A stretch of DNA of 37,676 bases from Firmicutes bacterium UBA911 (GCA_002294005.1 DBEH01000030.1:489-38164), one strand, 5' to 3'. Positions 22,926 through 31,821 are shown, counted from the stretch's first letter. Notes: a model not told the origin generated them from the letters alone. Translations and numbers: made by a program.

Positions 22926-25592
22926 TCAACTGTTTCCCTCTAGCAAGGCCAGCCGGGACGCCAGAGCCGCACGCTTTTCGGCCAACTCGGTCCGTTTGGC
23001 CCGTTCCTTTTCCACCACCTCGGGCGGAGCTTTTTCCAAAAAGGCCGGATTGCCCAGTTTCCCCTCCACCCGCGCGAAGTCCGTTTCAACCTGTTGCAGT
23101 TCCCGGGCCAGGCGCCCGGCCTCCCGCTCGATGTCGATCAGCCCGGTCAGCGGCACGTAGATCTCCATTCCCCGCACCACCGCGTGCGCCGCCTCCGGCT
23201 TGGTGCCCAGCGTCTCCACGACCTCGACCCGCACGTTGGCCAGGTTTTCGATGTATTCCCGCCACCGATTTAAAACGGCGCGCACGGACCCGTCGAGAAC
23301 CACCAACACCACTTGGGCCAGGGCGCTCGGGGGCACGTTCATTTCACTGCGCAAATGCCGCACCGCGCGCGTGGCTTCAATGATGAAACCCATGTCGCGT
23401 TCCGCATCCGGGTCGACAAGTGCGGGCACCGCGGCCGGCCAAGCAGCCCGCATGATCGTCTCGCCCTCGTGGGGCAGGTGCTGCCACAACTCCTCAGTAA
23501 TAAACGGCATGAACGGGTGCAAGAGTTCCAGGGTGGACCGCAAGATCCGGACCAATACGTCCTGCGCCGCGGCCCGTTCCGCGTCCGTTCCCTGGTAGAG
23601 CCGCCGCTTGACCAGTTCGATATGCCAGTCGCAAAACTCATCCCAGATAAACTCGTAGAGCGCGCGGCCCGCCTCGCCGGGGTCGTACGCCGCCAGCCCC
23701 CCGGTCACCCGATCCCGGGTGCGCGCAAAGCGGCTTTGCACCCAGCGGTCCGCCAGCTCCAGCGGGGCGGCCGCTGGTACGGGCTTGGCCCGGGGCCCGT
23801 TCCCGGCCTGCCGGGCGTCCAGGTTCATGAGCACGAACCGGGACGCGTTCCAGAGCTTGTTGGCGAAGTTGCGGGCGCCCTCCAGCTTCTCAAAGTGAAA
23901 ACGCAGGTCGTTGCCCGCGGTATGACCGGTGACCAGCATGAACCGCAGGCTGTCCGCACCGTACTTTTCGATGACCTCGATCGGGTCCACCCCGTTGCCC
24001 AAGCTTTTGCTCATCTTCCGCCCCAGCGCGTCCAGCACCAGGCCGTGGATGAACACGTCGTGAAACGGTTTTTCGTCCATGAACTTGAGGCCGCTGAACA
24101 TCATCCGAGCCACCCAGAAGAAGATGATGTCCCGCGCCGTGACCAGCACCGAGGTCGGGTAATAACGCGCCAGGTCCGCGGTGGGCTCCGGCCACCCCAA
24201 CGTGGAAAAGGGCCACAGCGCCGACGAGAACCAGGTGTCCAGCACGTCGGGGTCCTGCTCCAGCGCCGCGTGACCGCACCGGGAGCAGGCCGCCGGTTCG
24301 GTCCGGGCGGCGATCACCTCTTGGCATTCCCGGCAGTACCAGACCGGGATGCGGTGCCCCCACCACAGTTGCCGGGAAATGCACCAGTCCCGCACGTTTT
24401 CAAGCCAGTTTATGTAGATCTTCGCAAAGCGCTTCGGGACGAAGCGTACCCGCCCGCCTCGCACCGCGGCGACGGCCGGCGCCGCCAGCGGCTGCATGTG
24501 CACAAACCACTGCAGCGAAAGCATGGGCTCCACCATGGTCTGGCACCGGTAACAGTGCCCCACGGCGTGGTCCAGGTCTTCCACCCGGGCCAGCAAGTCC
24601 TGGCGCTCCAGTTCTTTTAGCACCCGCCGGCGACACTCCATGCGGTCGAGCCCCGCGTAGGGCCCGGCCTGCGCGGACATACGCCCTGCGGCGTCGATGA
24701 CCTGCACCTGGGGCAGGCCGTGCTGCTTACCGATTTCAAAGTCGTTGGGGTCGTGGGCCGGGGTGATTTTCAGCGCCCCAGTGCCGAAGGCCGGGTCCAC
24801 GTAGCGGTCGGCGATCACGGGGATCTCACGCCCCACCAGCGGCAGCACCACCGTGCGTCCCGCCAGGTGCCGGTAGCGCTCGTCGTCCGGGTGCACCGCC
24901 ACCGCAGTGTCACCCAGCATGGTCTCCGGGCGGGTGGTGGCCACGGTCACGCAGCCGCTCCCGTCCGCCAAGGGGTAGCGGACATGATAGAGGTGGGAAG
25001 GCGTGTCCAGGTGTTCCACCTCGATGTCCGAGATGGTGGTGGCGCACCGGGGGCACCAGTTGACGATGTAGTGGTCCCGGTAGATGAGGCCCTCTTCGTA
25101 GAGCTGCAGGAAGACCTCCCGCACCGCCTCCGAACAGCCCTCGTCCATGGTGAAACGTTCCCGCGACCAGTCGCAGGACGCGCCAAGCCGGCGCAACTGC
25201 GTGGTGATGCGGTGGCCGCAATTCGCCTTCCAGTCCCACACGCGCTCTAAGAACTTCTCCCGCCCCAAGTCGTACTTGGTCAGCCCCTCCTGGGCCAACT
25301 GGGCCTCCACCCGCACCTGGGTGGCGATGCCGGCGTGGTCGGTGCCGGGCAGCCACAGTGTTTCGAAACCCTGCATCCGGCGCCAGCGAGTCAAAACGTC
25401 CTGCAGCGTGTTGTTCAGGGCGTGGCCCATGTGCAACTCCCCGGTGACGTTCGGGGGCGGCATAACAATGGAATAAGGCTCACGGCCCGCACCCGGAGCC
25501 GGGCGGAAGTAACCCTCTTCTTCCCAGTGCCGGTAGCGCCGCTCTTCGACATGATGTGGGTTGTATACCGGAGAAAGGCTCTTGTGTCCCAT
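22926..25592 (-). CDS. valS: Valyl-tRNA synthetase
   Basis: 888 residues, standard. Class I signature HMGH at 54-57 in PPPNVTGELHMGHAL, and GRKMSKSLGNG in the second half. The CP1 editing domain contains TTRPETMLGDTAVAV. The C-terminal coiled coil (REAGRLARELQQVETDFARVEGKL) is typical of ValRS. It charges tRNA-Val and edits threonine. ATG follows GGAGAGGAAA. No T-box motif is seen in the 172 bases upstream, although many Firmicutes valS genes have one. Confidence 0.97.
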   Translation of the reverse strand: MGHKSLSPVYNPHHVEERRYRHWEEEGYFRPAPGAGREPYSIVMPPPNVTGELHMGHALNNTLQDVLTRWRRMQGFETLWLPGTDHAGIATQVRVEAQLAQEGLTKYDLGREKFLERVWDWKANCGHRITTQLRRLGASCDWSRERFTMDEGCSEAVREVFLQLYEEGLIYRDHYIVNWCPRCATTISDIEVEHLDTPSHLYHVRYPLADGSGCVTVATTRPETMLGDTAVAVHPDDERYRHLAGRTVVLPLVGREIPVIADRYVDPAFGTGALKITPAHDPNDFEIGKQHGLPQVQVIDAAGRMSAQAGPYAGLDRMECRRRVLKELERQDLLARVEDLDHAVGHCYRCQTMVEPMLSLQWFVHMQPLAAPAVAAVRGGRVRFVPKRFAKIYINWLENVRDWCISRQLWWGHRIPVWYCRECQEVIAARTEPAACSRCGHAALEQDPDVLDTWFSSALWPFSTLGWPEPTADLARYYPTSVLVTARDIIFFWVARMMFSGLKFMDEKPFHDVFIHGLVLDALGRKMSKSLGNGVDPIEVIEKYGADSLRFMLVTGHTAGNDLRFHFEKLEGARNFANKLWNASRFVLMNLDARQAGNGPRAKPVPAAAPLELADRWVQSRFARTRDRVTGGLAAYDPGEAGRALYEFIWDEFCDWHIELVKRRLYQGTDAERAAAQDVLVRILRSTLELLHPFMPFITEELWQHLPHEGETIMRAAWPAAVPALVDPDAERDMGFIIEATRAVRHLRSEMNVPPSALAQVVLVVLDGSVRAVLNRWREYIENLANVRVEVVETLGTKPEAAHAVVRGMEIYVPLTGLIDIEREAGRLARELQQVETDFARVEGKLGNPAFLEKAPPEVVEKERAKRTELAEKRAALASRLALLEGNS

Positions 25593-25652
25593 ATTTTGTT
25601 TCCTCTCCAGTTTCTCTCAGTAAATCTTATTTAGTTTCCCTTGGTGTGTCAA

Positions 25653-25688
25653 CAACCGCGTCTTTTCCTGCAACCGCGCCTTTTCCGC
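25653..25688. repeat. Two tandem 18-base units upstream of valS
   Basis: CAACCGCGTCTTTTCCTG (25653-25670) is followed directly by a copy with three differences. It lies in the divergent space between valS and the plus-strand binding-protein gene. Role unknown. Confidence 0.5.
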
Positions 25689-25765
25689 AGAGCTGACGCG
25701 TAATATTTCATTTCCACACCCCGTATGCATTAACATAAGCTTGGCCCGAAACGGAGGCGCACCCT

Positions 25766-26764
25766 ATGCGCAGAATACTCCTCGCCGCCGCCACGGTCAC
25801 CGTCCTGGCCGCCGGAGCGGTAGCGGTCTGGTTCCTCACCCACCCCCGGGAACCGGAGGCGCACCGCATCTCGGTACGAGAATCGGCGCGCGAGATCGCC
25901 TACCTGCCCCATTACCTGGCGGCGGCCTTGGGCTATTTTGAGGACAACGGCCTGCGTTTGAGCCTGACCACCGCACCCCGCGGGGTGGTGGGCCCCGCCC
26001 AGGAGAAATTCGACCTCTACCTCGTTCCCCTGGACCGATTGATGGTCGACGGACCGGTGGCCTTCGCCGCCCTGACCGGGAAAGACCCAAACTTCCTGCT
26101 CGGCCGGGAAGCGAAACCAGACTTCCAGTGGGAGAGCCTCCGGCGACACACCGTGATCGGCGATCCGCCCGATGCCACAGGAGAGGCGGCGCTGGAGGAA
26201 ATCCTGCGGCGCCTGGAACTCGTCCCCCAGACCCACGTGACCGTCATCCAGCACCTGCCGGTACACTTGCGGGTGGGTGCCTTTCTGGCCGGGACGGGGA
26301 GCTACATCATCCTGACCGACCCGATGGCCGCCCTTCTGGAGAAGGCCGAAACCGGCTTCGCCCTGGTCTCGCTTGCGGAGGCCGGCAGGGTTCCGTCCCG
26401 GGTCTGTGCGGCCACACCCGAGTTTTTGCAAACCCACCCCGACATCGCCCTCGGTTACTGCATAGCCGTCTTTCAGGCCCAGGAGTGGATCGCGCAAAAG
26501 AGCCCCGCGGAAATCGCCGTAGTCGCCGCGCCTTTCTTTCCCTACCTCGACCTTGAAACGCTTGAACGGGTTATCGCCCGGAACAAGGCCCTCGGTCTCT
26601 GGCCGGCAAACCCGCTGGTTGAGGAAGACGGCTACCAGAATCTCCAAAACTGGTTGATCCAGTCCGGGGAGTTGCCGCAGGCCGTGCCCTTTCACCAGGC
26701 CGTTGTTCCTTCGTTCGCCCGTGAATCGGTGGAAGGAGGCACCGTCCCGCCGCCCCCGCAGTGA
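25766..26764 (+). CDS. ABC-type substrate-binding protein, NMT1/THI5-SsuA-like
   Basis: 332 residues, one of only two sizeable genes on the plus strand. Signal or anchor segment at about 4-24 (ILLAAATVTVLAAGAVAVWFL), no clear lipobox cysteine. The mature part begins AREIAYLPHYLAAALGYFEDNGLRLSL, a very typical start for nitrate/sulfonate/thiamine-precursor binding proteins. Unlike classic members, it has no permease or ATPase gene nearby, so it may work with a distant transporter or as a sensor. ATG follows GGAGG by eight bases. It is divergent from valS and convergent with the next gene, sharing a terminator region. Confidence 0.75.
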   Translation: MRRILLAAATVTVLAAGAVAVWFLTHPREPEAHRISVRESAREIAYLPHYLAAALGYFEDNGLRLSLTTAPRGVVGPAQEKFDLYLVPLDRLMVDGPVAFAALTGKDPNFLLGREAKPDFQWESLRRHTVIGDPPDATGEAALEEILRRLELVPQTHVTVIQHLPVHLRVGAFLAGTGSYIILTDPMAALLEKAETGFALVSLAEAGRVPSRVCAATPEFLQTHPDIALGYCIAVFQAQEWIAQKSPAEIAVVAAPFFPYLDLETLERVIARNKALGLWPANPLVEEDGYQNLQNWLIQSGELPQAVPFHQAVVPSFARESVEGGTVPPPPQ

Positions 26765-26766
26765 AA

Positions 26767-26797
26767 AAGCCCCCCTCGCTTTCCGTCGGGGGGGCTT
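26767..26797. terminator. Terminator shared by convergent genes
   Basis: AAGCCCCCC (26767-26775) pairs with GGGGGGCTT (26789-26797), loop about 13 bases. Read from the minus strand the stem is followed by further T (five in all, counting the stem end); the plus-strand side is T-poor. It ends the 26826 gene and probably also the binding-protein gene. Confidence 0.75.
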
Positions 26798-26825
26798 CCG
26801 GTGGCGCGCAGTGTGAGCGGTGCGG

Positions 26826-27164
26826 TCAAGAAACGCTGACAATGATGGCCCGCGGGTCGAGGGTGGTATCCGAAACCTTCATCACCGTTTCCTCCGGGCT
26901 CCATCCCAGCACAATTCTAATACCGTCGTGGTAGTCGACCCGATGCAGGTCCACCCTGAGTACCCGTTTGCCAAAAGGTCCCCGGTGCTCGAAAACAAAC
27001 TCGAAGCTCTCGTTGCGCAGGATTCGGAAGTGGGAACCGCCGACGATCTTGTCAACGAGGACGACTTCCCTAATGTTCTGGTCGAAAAGTGACCGCTTCT
27101 TGGTCTCCCAAACCGCACCGCCCTTGACCTCGTTGAACTCGTCAATAAGGTCGCCCAGTGCCAT
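26826..27164 (-). CDS. Hypothetical protein downstream of lonA
   Basis: 112 residues, soluble, no recognised domain. It starts MALGDLIDEFNEVKGG and has alternating strand-like segments (IREVVLVDKIVGG, HFRILRNESFEFVFEH, RVLRVDLHRVDYHDGIRIVLGW), suggesting a small mostly beta fold. ATG 27164 uses a GAGGA that overlaps the stop of the 48-residue ORF upstream; a GTG at 27173 is too close to it. Ends at a good terminator. Function unknown. Confidence 0.65.
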   Translation of the reverse strand: MALGDLIDEFNEVKGGAVWETKKRSLFDQNIREVVLVDKIVGGSHFRILRNESFEFVFEHRGPFGKRVLRVDLHRVDYHDGIRIVLGWSPEETVMKVSDTTLDPRAIIVSVS

Positions 27165-27177
27165 TCCAACCACTTCC

Positions 27178-27324
27178 TCACGCCAGAATCTTGCGGTATT
27201 CTTCCAGAACCGCCGTTATTGAAGAAAGAGGGCGCGTAAGTACGTTCGCCCTCTGCTTCAACCATTCCTGCTTGGTTTCATCCTTTTTTGCTAAAACGCG
27301 GCGCCCCGTCCAGTTAAGGAACAT
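27178..27324 (-). CDS. 48-residue small ORF overlapping the lonA stop
   Basis: ATG 27324 lies inside the end of lonA (11-base overlap) and the frame runs to TGA 27178. It starts MFLNWTGRRVLAKK and ends ITAVLEEYRKILA; basic and helical with a likely amphipathic C-terminal helix. Its stop is joined to the GAGGA that serves the next gene, so the three genes look translationally coupled. No strong ribosome-binding site precedes the ATG. Not recognised; a regulator of the downstream 112-residue protein is only a suggestion. Confidence 0.4.
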   Translation of the reverse strand: MFLNWTGRRVLAKKDETKQEWLKQRANVLTRPLSSITAVLEEYRKILA

Positions 27325-29707
27325 TCTGCACTATGGTCTGGTAACTGAGCTCCGGCTGGGTCGAATCCGGCAGCCGGGTTTGGGTCGCCAAGCCACCGGG
27401 GCAAAGCGCCGTTTCCAGCACTTCATCCATATGCTCGACCAGTTTGAACTCCAGCTTCGACCTTACGTTGGCTGGAATGTCCTCCAGGTCCTTCCTGTTC
27501 TCCAGCGGCAGGATCACGGTCTTGATCCCCGCCCGGTGGGCGGCCAGGATCTTCTCCTTGAGCCCTCCTACCGGAAGTACCCGGCCGCGCAGGGTGATCT
27601 CACCCGTCATCGCCACATCGTGACGCACCAACCGGCCGGTCAAGGCGGAAGCCAAGGCCGTGGCGATGGTAATGCCGGCTGACGGACCGTCCTTGGGGGT
27701 AGCCCCTTCGGGAATATGGATGTGGATGTCCGTCTTTTCGTGGAACTGCCCGTCAATCTGCAGCTGCTCCGCCCGGCTGCGCACATAGCTGTATCCGGCC
27801 TGGGCCGACTCCCGCATCACGTCTCCCAGCTTTCCGGTCAGGGTCAGGCCGCCCTTGCCTCTGCAAACGGTAACTTCGATCGACAAGGTGTCGCCGCCGA
27901 CTTCGGTCCAGGCCAGACCGGTACCGACTCCGATTTCGTCGTTCTTTTCGGCCATCCCGTAGCGAAAACGGGGAATCCCCAAGAACTGCTCGGCGTTCCG
28001 CTTGGTCACCCGGATTTGCTTGGCCTTTTTGGCCACAATTTCCTTGGCCGTCTTGCGGCACAAGGTGGCGATCTGGCGCTCCAGGTTCCGGACTCCGGAT
28101 TCGCGGGTATACTCCCGGATCAGTCTCCGGACGGCCCCTTCCGAAATGGTCAGGTTGCCGCGGTCCAGTCCGTGTTCCTTAAGCTGCTTCGGAATCAGAT
28201 GCCGGACCGCGATCTGCACCTTCTCTTCCTCCGTGTAACCGGAGATGTAGATGACCTCCATCCGGTCCATCAGCGGCCTTGGTATGTTGTACGCCAGGTT
28301 GGCCGTCGTAATGAACATCACGTTCGACAGATCAAACGGCACCTCAATATAGTGGTCGGAAAACGCGTTGTTCTGCTCGGGATCGAGCACCTCCAGAAGC
28401 GCCGCCGACGGGTCGCCCCGAAAGTCCATGCTCATCTTGTCGACCTCATCGAGCAGGAAGACCGGGTTCTTGGAACCGGCGGTCCGCATGCCCTGAACGA
28501 TCCGGCCCGGCAGGGCGCCCACATAGGTGCGCCGGTGCCCGCGAATCTCAGCCTCGTCGCGCACCCCGCCCAGCGAGATCCGCACGAACTTGCGCTCCAG
28601 TGCCCGGGCGATGGATTTGCCCAGGGAGGTCTTGCCGACACCCGGCGGGCCCACGAAGCACAGGATCGGCCCCTTCATCTTCTTAGCCAGTTTGCGGATG
28701 GCCAGGTACTCGACGATCCGGTCCTTCACCTTGTCGAGCCCGTAATGGTCCTCGTCCAGGATGTGCTGGGCACTGTTGATGTCCAGCCGGTCCCGGGTGC
28801 CCTTGGTCCACGGCAGAGCCAGCAGCCAGTCCAGGTAGTTGCGCACCACCGTGGCCTCGGCAGCCATCGGCGGCATCTTCTCCAGGCGTTCCACTTCCTT
28901 GAGCGCTTTCCCCTCGACTTCCTTGGGGAGCTTGGCCTCGGCGATCTTCTCGCGGTATTCCTCGCCTTCCGCCACCCGTTCGTCTTTTTCGCCCAATTCG
29001 CGCTGGATGGCCTTCATCTGCTCGCGCAGGTAGTATTCCTTCTGCGTCTTCTCCATCTGCTTCCGGACCCGCACGTTGATCCGCCGTTCCAGCTCCACGA
29101 TCTCCAGTTCCTTGGCCAGCAAAGCGCAAAGATTCTCCAGCCGGTCCGCAATCCTGATCGCTTCGAGCACACTCTGTTTGTCCTCGATCCGCAGGGGCAG
29201 GTGAGACACCACGATATCGCCCAACCGGCCGGGATCCTCGATGTTGACCACAGAAACGACCGTTTCCGGCGGAATGCGTTTAGACAGTTTGACATACTGC
29301 TCAAACTGGTACACCAGGTGGCGCATGAGCGCCTCCAGCTCCGCCGTCTTCTGGAACTGTTCCAGGTATTGGTCGACTTCCACCACAAAATACGGATCGG
29401 CGGCGGCGAATTTTACGATCTTGGCCCGGCCGATGCCTTCGACCAGCACCCGGATGGTGCCGCCCGGTAGCTTGAGCAATTGCTTCACCTCGGCGACCGT
29501 ACCCACCTCGTAAATATCGTCTACGCCCGGGTCATCGGTTTGCGCTTCTTTCTGCGTGGCCAAAAAAATATGTCGTTCCTGGATCATGGCCTCCTCTATG
29601 GCCTTGACCGATTTATCACGGCCGACGTCAAGATGAATCACCATATACGGGAAAACCAAGATCCCACGCAGCGGGAGCAGGGGTAATACCCTTCTGACCG
29701 AATCCAA
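27314..29707 (-). CDS. lonA: ATP-dependent protease La (LonA)
   Basis: 797 residues. N-terminal substrate domain (LPLLPLRGILVFPYMVIHLDVGR), long coiled coil, AAA+ module with Walker A GPPGVGKTS and Walker B PVFLLDEVDK, then the protease domain with KDGPSAG (catalytic serine) and the later lysine in GGLKEKILAAHRAG. It degrades misfolded and regulatory proteins. I use TTG 29707 because AAGGAGGTG lies six bases upstream; an ATG at 29764 has no ribosome-binding site and lies only a few bases from a TATAAT box. Order lonB-lonA is as in Bacillus, but engB/ysxC, which often follows, is missing. Confidence 0.95.
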   Translation of the reverse strand: MDSVRRVLPLLPLRGILVFPYMVIHLDVGRDKSVKAIEEAMIQERHIFLATQKEAQTDDPGVDDIYEVGTVAEVKQLLKLPGGTIRVLVEGIGRAKIVKFAAADPYFVVEVDQYLEQFQKTAELEALMRHLVYQFEQYVKLSKRIPPETVVSVVNIEDPGRLGDIVVSHLPLRIEDKQSVLEAIRIADRLENLCALLAKELEIVELERRINVRVRKQMEKTQKEYYLREQMKAIQRELGEKDERVAEGEEYREKIAEAKLPKEVEGKALKEVERLEKMPPMAAEATVVRNYLDWLLALPWTKGTRDRLDINSAQHILDEDHYGLDKVKDRIVEYLAIRKLAKKMKGPILCFVGPPGVGKTSLGKSIARALERKFVRISLGGVRDEAEIRGHRRTYVGALPGRIVQGMRTAGSKNPVFLLDEVDKMSMDFRGDPSAALLEVLDPEQNNAFSDHYIEVPFDLSNVMFITTANLAYNIPRPLMDRMEVIYISGYTEEEKVQIAVRHLIPKQLKEHGLDRGNLTISEGAVRRLIREYTRESGVRNLERQIATLCRKTAKEIVAKKAKQIRVTKRNAEQFLGIPRFRYGMAEKNDEIGVGTGLAWTEVGGDTLSIEVTVCRGKGGLTLTGKLGDVMRESAQAGYSYVRSRAEQLQIDGQFHEKTDIHIHIPEGATPKDGPSAGITIATALASALTGRLVRHDVAMTGEITLRGRVLPVGGLKEKILAAHRAGIKTVILPLENRKDLEDIPANVRSKLEFKLVEHMDEVLETALCPGGLATQTRLPDSTQPELSYQTIVQNVP

Positions 29708-29771
29708 AGGCGCACCTCCTTGTCCTGCACTACTGCTACTACTACCAGCGATATAACTAGTCATTTAGACT

Positions 29772-29777
29772 ATTATA
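29772..29777 (-). promoter_or_regulatory. Probable -10 box for lonA
   Basis: Minus-strand TATAAT, 65 bases before the TTG start. The region 17 bases upstream is GC-rich with no TTGACA-like box. It supports the TTG start over the ATG at 29764. Confidence 0.4.
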
Positions 29778-29882
29778 TCTTAACACACCCCGCGAGTGCC
29801 CCGCTAATAGCAATCCTTGTAAAGCCCCGGGGGGCGGGACACATGACAGTATAGCAAATGGACAAGGGCAACGTCCAACAGC

Positions 29883-29901
29883 AAAAAAGCCCCGGAGGGG
29901 C
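29883..29901 (-). terminator. Terminator after lonB
   Basis: GCCCC/GGGGC five-base stem (29889-29893 with 29897-29901) with TTTTTT following on the minus strand. An overlapping perfect palindrome (GGCGTTT C AAACGCC, 29899-29913) can extend or compete with it. The short stem makes efficiency uncertain. Confidence 0.6.
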
Positions 29902-29969
29902 GTTTCAAACGCCACCGGGAGCTTCAACCCGGTTGCGTTCGCGGACCGGAGACAACCACCTCGCGAGGC

Positions 29970-30062
29970 ACCGGAGCGTTTGTCGGAGGTCACATTGGGA
30001 GCTTATTCAAGGAACTCACTCGCCTCGGGCGCGGCCACAGTGACCGGAGACAATGCTCCGGT
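29970..30062. repeat. Foldback element, short relative of the 1-269 element
   Basis: ACCGGAGCGTTTGTCGGAGGTCAC at the left pairs imperfectly with the right arm ending GCTCCGGT. 29984-30010 is identical (27 bases) to the reverse complement of 178-204, and 30036-30055 matches 52-72 apart from one base. It lacks the 13-base outer ends of the first copy. It sits in the lonB 3' region between stop and terminator, just as the first copy sits right after a stop codon. Confidence 0.65.
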
Positions 30063-30067
30063 ACACG

Positions 30068-31759
30068 CTAGAGCCCGGCGGGAATCGGCCCGATCCGGTC
30101 GGCGAACCCGCCGCCGGCCGCCGCATCCAGGGGCTGTATCAGGGCCCCGGCCAATACTTCGCTTAAGTGGGCCACCGGGACCACTTCGGTCTCGCCGTAG
30201 GTGCGGTAGAGTTCCTGGAAGTTCTCCGCGGGGATGAACACCCGTTTCGCGCCGGCCTTGGCCGCCGCTTCAATCTTCGCCACCACCCCGCCCACCGGTT
30301 TCACCAGGCCCCGGATGGACACTTCCCCGGTCATGGCCACTTCGTTCGAGACGGGCACCCGGTACACGGCCGAGCAGATGGCCGTCGCCACCGCCACCCC
30401 GGCGGAAGGGCCGTCCACCGGCATCCCGCCCGGGAAGTTGATATGGAGGCAATAGTCCTCCGGATTGAATTTGACCACCGGTTTCAGGGCGGTGAACACG
30501 TTTTCCACCGCGCTCTTGGCCAGGCTCTTGCGGCGGATCACCCTCCCCCCGCCATTCAGCTCCTCTTCGTCCACCAGCCCGGTGATGATGAGCTTCCCAG
30601 TGCCTTTCTTAACCGGCGTCGCCGTAGCCTCGATTTCCAGCATCATCCCCGCGTTCGGGCCGTACACCGCCAGCCCGTTCACCTGGCCGACCGCCGGCTT
30701 TTCCGGAATGCTCCGCTCGGGGCGCGGCGCGTACTGACCGCTGTGGATCACCCATTCCACGTCCGCCACCAAAATGCGTTCCCGGGCTTCGGCCAGCACC
30801 AGCCCGGCCGCCAACTGAACAATGTTGACCGCCTCCCGGCCGTTGGTGGCGTATTTGGCGATCACCTTCAACACCGGCGCCTCCAGGGGGAATCCGGTCC
30901 GGGACCCGGCATTGGCCGCAATCCGCCCCACCTGTTCCGGCACCAGCGGGCGAAAGAAAATCTCCAGGCAGCGCGAGCGCAGGGCCGGTGAAATGTTCTC
31001 CGGCATGCGGGTGGTGGCCCCCACCAGGCGGAAATCCGCAGGGAGGCCGTTCTGAAAGATATCGTGGATGTGTTGCGGCACCTGAACATCGTCCGGGTTA
31101 TAGTAGGAACTCTCCAGGAATACCTTGCGGTCCTCGAGCACCTTCAAAAGCTTGTTCATCTGGACCGGGTGCAACTCGCCGATTTCGTCGATGAACAGAA
31201 TCCCGCCGTGTGCCCTGGTTACGGCCCCTGGTTTGGGCTGAGGCACACCGGCCATGCCCAGCGGACCCGCACCCTGATAGATGGGGTCGTGGACCGACCC
31301 GATCAGCGGGTCGGCAATGCCGCGCTCGTCAAAACGGGCGGTCGTGGCGTCGATTTCGATAAAACGGGCTTCCTCGCCGAACGGGGAATGGGTGTTCCCG
31401 CGGGCCTCCTCCAGCACCAGGCGGGCGGCTGCCGTCTTGCCGATTCCCGGCGGGCCGTACACGATGACGTGCTGCGGATTGGGGCCGCACAGCGCCGCCC
31501 GCAATGCTTTCAGCCCTTCCTCCTGCCCCACGATTTCGCTGAAGCATGTCGGGCGGGTCTTCTCAGCCAGCGGCTCGGTCAAGGAAATAGAGCGCAATTT
31601 CCGGAGTTTCTCAATTTCGCTGCGGGAGCCCCTCTCCACGGCGACCTTTGAGCCTTGTTGCGCTTTCAGAAGATTCCAGAAGTACAGGCCGATAACCACG
31701 CCGAAGAACACTTGCAGTAACAAAATCACGCTGGAAAATCCCGGTCCGAATTCGCCCAC
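30068..31759 (-). CDS. lonB: Lon-like ATP-dependent protease LonB (sporulation type)
   Basis: 563 residues, close to Bacillus LonB (about 550) and far shorter than LonA because the N-terminal substrate domain is replaced by a membrane segment (SSVILLLQVFFGVVIGLYFW). Walker A GPPGIGKTA, Walker B ILFIDEIGEL and catalytic VDGPSAGVA are all present. In Bacillus it is forespore-specific. I use GTG 31759, six bases after GGGAGG; an open frame continues 32 codons upstream through the promoter region. Preceded by the clpX terminator, so it is its own unit. Confidence 0.93.
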   Translation of the reverse strand: MGEFGPGFSSVILLLQVFFGVVIGLYFWNLLKAQQGSKVAVERGSRSEIEKLRKLRSISLTEPLAEKTRPTCFSEIVGQEEGLKALRAALCGPNPQHVIVYGPPGIGKTAAARLVLEEARGNTHSPFGEEARFIEIDATTARFDERGIADPLIGSVHDPIYQGAGPLGMAGVPQPKPGAVTRAHGGILFIDEIGELHPVQMNKLLKVLEDRKVFLESSYYNPDDVQVPQHIHDIFQNGLPADFRLVGATTRMPENISPALRSRCLEIFFRPLVPEQVGRIAANAGSRTGFPLEAPVLKVIAKYATNGREAVNIVQLAAGLVLAEARERILVADVEWVIHSGQYAPRPERSIPEKPAVGQVNGLAVYGPNAGMMLEIEATATPVKKGTGKLIITGLVDEEELNGGGRVIRRKSLAKSAVENVFTALKPVVKFNPEDYCLHINFPGGMPVDGPSAGVAVATAICSAVYRVPVSNEVAMTGEVSIRGLVKPVGGVVAKIEAAAKAGAKRVFIPAENFQELYRTYGETEVVPVAHLSEVLAGALIQPLDAAAGGGFADRIGPIPAGL

Positions 31760-31792
31760 GGTCTGCCTCCCTGCTCCGGCTTTTGATAGCTC

Positions 31793-31821
31793 TAGTATGG
31801 TTTGAGGGAGACATTTATAGT
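31793..31821 (-). promoter_or_regulatory. Candidate forespore (sigma-F/G) promoter for lonB
   Basis: Minus-strand CATACTA (31793-31799) fits the sigma-G -10 CATnnTA; 16 bases upstream is ACTATA (31816-31821), with the conserved ATA end of the -35. Bacillus lonB is forespore-controlled. The match is short, so chance is possible. Confidence 0.35.

Noticed and set aside
25593..25765. T-box leader before valS
   Set aside because: No AGGGTGGNACCGCG core in the minus-strand direction; only short AACCGCG tandem units.
27716..29470. 584-residue plus-strand open frame opposite lonA
   Set aside because: Antisense shadow of lonA; no domains and skewed composition.
29708..29764. N-terminal extension of LonA starting at ATG 29764 (Ser-rich)
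   Set aside because: No ribosome-binding site, starts next to a TATAAT box, and an ideal AAGGAGGTG precedes the TTG at 29707.
29765..29830. CIRCE-like (HrcA) operator before lonA (TTAGC, GCACTC and GAGTGC-like pieces)
   Set aside because: The pieces do not form the TTAGCACTC-N9-GAGTGCTAA arrangement; no CtsR heptads either.
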